Shown: piece after piece, positions 60,991-64,000 of the stretch
How the letters are laid out: each line of letters opens with the position of its first letter
Position numbering within the stretch: the stretch's first letter is position 1
Source: Torymus aiolomorphi
Lineage: Eukaryota; Arthropoda; Insecta; Hymenoptera; Torymidae
Direction of reading: 5' to 3'
DNA: 64,000 nt
Assembly: GCA_036365515.1 (NCBI GenBank)
Contig: CM070873.1
Coordinates: 68,569,529-68,633,528, forward strand
The notes under the pieces: generated by a model
Told to the model about the DNA's origin: nothing
The model's input: only the letters and a program-made list of their open reading frames with translations
Databases searched by the model: none
Translations under genes and position numbers: made by a program

Positions 60991-61557
60991 AAAACGATGA
61001 GTTGCTTAGCAACAAGACTGTTGAAAAGCAGTTTTTGTTTTTTCTTAGCATTTGGGTCGAGAGGGCGGTCTCTGGCGGAACGCAGGTTTTTTTTTTTTAG
61101 AAGTCTGGTTTTCTTGTGCTTGCGCTCGTAAACGCTTAGCTTCTCACGTTGTATTACTATTTTGTCCTTTCTAATAAATAAATATCTTCGTTGAATAAAA
61201 ATAGACGATTTGGTTTTACTCATTCGCGTTATAGTTGGCATGCCGCATTATTTATGTGTTGATACTTTAGCAGGTAAGTGCGAAACATCCATGTCTACTG
61301 AGAGCTGGCGCCAGGTGATAGTCCAGTTTCCCGTGTGTCTTATCTGATACATCCCACTCCGGTTGCCATTCCATGAGCAGGAGATCTCGGGCTCTCTTCT
61401 TAATCGCTTTTTACTCAACTACAGCCACGTGTCTGTAACTGAGGAATCGTTTCTTGTTCTTGACAGATATTTGCCTTCTTCTTGGCGAGGAGATGTATAG
61501 GCGGAGTCGAAGATAGCACGTTTGCTGCATCTTTGGAGATCGTCCTGAATCCACTAA

Positions 61558-62900
61558 TTACTCGGAGCTCCATTTTCCGCTGCACTGGACCCAGCCCTTG
61601 CTTGATGACACTTTGCGACGCTTTGGGCTCCAGACTGATGCGCTATGTAGAAGGATGGAATGAACCACGTTCATCAGGAGGGTCCTTCGGTCGGTCCTAG
61701 ATCCTCCAACGTTGGGCATCAACTGTTGGAGTGCCGATGATACGCGGTCGGCTTTGTTGGCGGCCTCAGTAACATGAACTTTAAAGGACCAGTTCTTGTT
61801 GATCCACATCCCTAGATAGTTAATCCGGTCTTTAAGTGGTACCTCAAAGCCGTTCAACTCAAAGCATGGTGGTTTGAACTCTCGCCTCTTGTTTATCAGC
61901 ACAGCCTTGCCTTTTTGTTCTATCAGTGTCAAACTTGTCCTCTTTATCAACTCGTGTATCATTTCCAATACCTGGTTGCAGATTATTTCTAGCTCTGTCG
62001 AAACCTCCGCCATCGTCATCATCACGACGTCATCCGCAAGCGCTGCAACAGTGACTCCTTCATGATAGTTTAATCGAAGAAGGCTATTATACTGGACATT
62101 CTAGTAAAATGGCTCTTTAGCCGATCCTTGAGGAACTCCCGCCGATAGGTCGTCTTCAGTTCTGCCTTAGTCTGTATCGATCACTAGCTTCCTTTGTTGG
62201 AAGTAGGAGCTCACTACTTTGAGTAGATCTTACCATCCAGTCCCCGATAGATGTGTTCCCATCCAGCGGTATTGAGCGCTTTTTTTACGTTGAGGGCTGT
62301 AACCGTGCAGTACCCGTCTTTTGCCCATCCTATTGTCCTGCCTTCTGTCACGATCCTGTCTATCCTCTTCATTGCGTGTATGGCCGGCCGTCTTTTGTGG
62401 AAGCCATTTTGCGAATCAGACAGTCCACAACTTTCCTCGTACGCTTTCTCTAGTCGATTCAACACCATGATTTCATACAACTTTTCCGTGGTATCGAGCC
62501 TGTCGAGGGGCCTAAATGAGGATGGGTCCCTAGGATTATTCTTTCCAGGCTTCGGTATAAGCACCAGCCTTTGTCGCTTCTAATCTTTTGGAAAATAGCC
62601 TTCGAGGAGACATCGTCGCGCGGTACGAAGAAAAGCCAACTTAGAAGAGCCAGACGAAGAAAAGCCAGTTCTGCGCGAAAAAAGTCAAAGAATGGGCATA
62701 TTTTTGGCTTTTTTCGCGCGAAACTTGGCTTTTCTTCGTACCGCGTCTGGCTCTTCTAAGTTAGCTTTTCTTCATACCGCGCAAAGACATCTGTTGTACA
62801 GTTGTAGTAAGAGTCCGGGTTTTCCTTTTGTGACCGACTTGAGAACCTCATTTGAAACTCCGTCCAGCTCCGGAGATTTGCCTGTATTTTGCCTGTATTA
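61558..62900 (-). pseudogene. Reverse transcriptase part of the R1-clade pseudogene
   Basis: Recognisable blocks in order are ELDGVSNEVLK, LLLQLYNRC, LVLIPKPGK, SSFRPLDRLDTTEKLYE, a decayed GFHKRRPA block, ALNVKKALN (the family has an Asp where N is seen), GVPQGS, and ALADDVV with the catalytic Asp pair still present. A thumb-like segment follows (INYLGMWINKNWSF). Internal stops lie at about 62580, 62167 and 62101, with a frameshift near 62230. Loss of the first catalytic Asp plus the stops shows inactivity. Confidence 0.85.
62608..62791. mobile_element. 170-bp hairpin MITE inserted in the R1 pseudogene, 7-bp TSD
   Basis: The element itself is 62615-62784. Its arms are inverted copies containing GCGCGGTACGAAG, GCCAACTTAGAAGAGCCAGAC and GAAGAAAAGCC, with a short loop near 62690-62700. 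AGACATC is repeated directly on both sides (62608-62614 and 62785-62791). On the minus strand the retroelement match stops at ...LYNRCL and resumes with LEGYFPKD directly across it, so the insertion boundary is confirmed independently by the host reading frame. No coding capacity. Confidence 0.85.
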
Positions 62901-63257
62901 ATTTTACCAATCGCCCGTTGTAGTTTCTACATGTTTAAAGAGTTCTACATCCGATGTTTCATTTTGCGGGTAGGAGGTCCTTGGTTCGCCCGCAGAGAAT
63001 AATGTATTGACGATATCGAGCGAAGTTCGTCTGTCTGCGACTCTGCTGTGAGTGCGTAGCTAGCTCATTACTAGTCTGTAGGGGGTTTCCTACTGACCTC
63101 GGTTTATGGTATCTATCAGGGCTCTCCAGCACTCTCTTTTGCGTGATCCGATTGCGTTACGCAGATTAGCTATACGTTTAGCTTTCCGGAATCTCAGAAA
63201 TCTCATTCTGTGTGCCGTCGTGGTCTTCCTCATTCCGGCTATGTCATCAGTTCACCA

Positions 63258-63822
63258 CTAGCCTTCGGTGCGGCGGATCAGTTCCTTCTTTGGGCATGGA
63301 AGTACTACAAGCCTCGGTACTATTACCTCCTCCGTAGCTTGTTCCATGGACCACTCATCTCTGATACTAGGGAACAGGACGAGAGATTCCAATAACAGTT
63401 CTTCATTCAGCTTCCGACTAACCCACCTGACTTGTCTTTGACTTGGTCTCAAGTTCATCTCTCTGATCTCGAATAAGATGTCTATGATCATTGAGAGTTG
63501 TTTCATCGGATACCTCCCACATCGTGAAGTTTCTAACCAGTGATGGGCTTGTCCATGTAAGGTCAAGTACTGATTCAGATTTTCCTTCCTTTCCCTTCTC
63601 CCAGAACGTCGGGACTCCGATCTGGTTCATCACTACCAGATTTAGAGAAGCCATCAGTTCATTTAGGCACTGGCCCCTTGTATCTTCCGGTCCTCCATTC
63701 CATGAGGGAGACTTATCAGGAGAGTGTACTACCTTAGGGTCCTGAAATTGCTTGCAGTTGAGCGGAGAACTTCCTTCTACCATAAAAAGATGAAATCTAA
63801 AGCCGTAGGGTGTAACGCTCAA
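63258..63822 (-). pseudogene. Endonuclease part of the R1-clade pseudogene
   Basis: A 134-codon frame (63822-63418) holds SPSWNGGPEDTRG, a LVVMN segment, SVLDLTWTSP and TTLNDHR. These correspond to the APE-type endonuclease C-terminal half, where the family normally has a catalytic SDH. Here it reads NDH. A frame change near 63420-63480 moves the match to the 102-codon frame ending at 63258, which carries the RWVSRKLNEE linker. The N-terminal catalytic part of the endonuclease is absent or too decayed to see. Confidence 0.75.
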
Positions 63823-64000
63823 GGGTTTTTTTTTGTTGTAGAGCCGGATACTCTGAAAAATGTAATAACATTAATAAGTACATGCAATTACAAGGCTCAG
63901 AGTATATCCCTTAGTTTAAGTGTTAATAATTAGGCACATATAATTAATATATATTTTTTAGTATATCTTACAGTAATTTACTCTTGGTTGTTGTCATCTT
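63823..64000. other. AT-rich window end
   Basis: A T-run at about 63826-63836 is followed by AT-rich sequence. No element end or gene recognised; the 5' limit of the retroelement remnant lies near its left edge. Confidence 0.45.

Larger units (their letters stand above)
60480..63822 (-). pseudogene. Decayed R1-clade non-LTR retrotransposon ORF2
   Basis: Read on the minus strand, the order is endonuclease (63822 to about 63260), linker (about 63250-62960), reverse transcriptase (about 62900-61560), a C-terminal region with HGCF (near 61270), and a CQHCGHESDD...HC zinc-knuckle-like piece (about 60740-60690). This is the ORF2 order of R1-clade elements, whose protein nicks target DNA and copies element RNA into it. 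Stop codons and frameshifts are frequent (for example near 62580, 62225-62235, 62167 and 62101), and the 5' part is missing or beyond the match. A hairpin element (62615-62784) and a segment of about 0.45 kb with (GA)n (about 60785-61240) interrupt it. It cannot encode an active protein. Confidence 0.85.

Noticed and set aside
60852..61241. 129-codon minus-strand frame with Ser/Leu repeat
   Set aside because: The C-terminal part is a translation of the (GA)n tract and the remainder does not match the retroelement.
62251..62583. Plus-strand frame of 110 codons opposite the reverse transcriptase
   Set aside because: Antisense shadow of the recognised reverse transcriptase pseudogene.

Overview
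This is nuclear DNA from an animal, most likely an insect. A parasitoid or other hymenopteran is my best guess, inferred from GC-rich, CpG-rich islands in AT-rich DNA, abundant (GA)n/(CT)n, and the type of R1-clade retroelement at the right end. I find no convincing protein-coding host gene. The longest open frames sit in low-complexity GC-rich DNA (Arg/Ser/Leu runs, usually overlapping on both strands) and look like by-products of base composition. The window reads as a large intergenic or intronic desert rich in small DNA transposons.

Layout. From about 1 to 53.9 kb, some 35 to 40 GC-rich islands of 0.4 to 1.5 kb alternate with AT-rich DNA, roughly every 1.3 to 2 kb. Most islands share one architecture: the left shoulder is C- and A-rich on the plus strand, the core is CpG-rich, and the right shoulder is G- and T-rich. 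GC skew therefore changes from negative to positive across almost every island. This is the signature expected of many closely spaced sites of divergent transcription or bidirectional replication, and is the most interesting feature here. Isolated islands also occur near 57.2-57.9 kb.

Mobile DNA sits mainly in the AT-rich gaps: an 863-bp element with 8-bp target-site duplications (3.2-4.1 kb) that contains a tRNA-like segment; palindromic elements at 4.1-4.7, 8.3, 9.3-9.6, 20.7-21.0, 24.1-24.5, 25.3-25.9, 26.8-27.6 and 54.0-54.3 kb; a TTAA-flanked piggyBac-like element (15.7-16.2 kb); a probable LTR (13.4-13.7 kb); and an element with GGGGTAAAAC motifs that splits an island (46.7-47.6 kb).

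The right 10 kb is different: islands are scarce and repeats dominate. It holds a near-identical inverted-repeat pair about 2.7 kb apart (55.7 and 58.6 kb), a foldback element with 28-bp tandem repeats at both ends (59.0-60.3 kb), and a decayed minus-strand R1-clade non-LTR retrotransposon (about 60.5-63.8 kb). That pseudogene was itself hit by a 170-bp hairpin element with a 7-bp duplication. One possible host promoter and first exon ends in ATG followed by a consensus splice donor at 40.0-40.1 kb; this is tentative.
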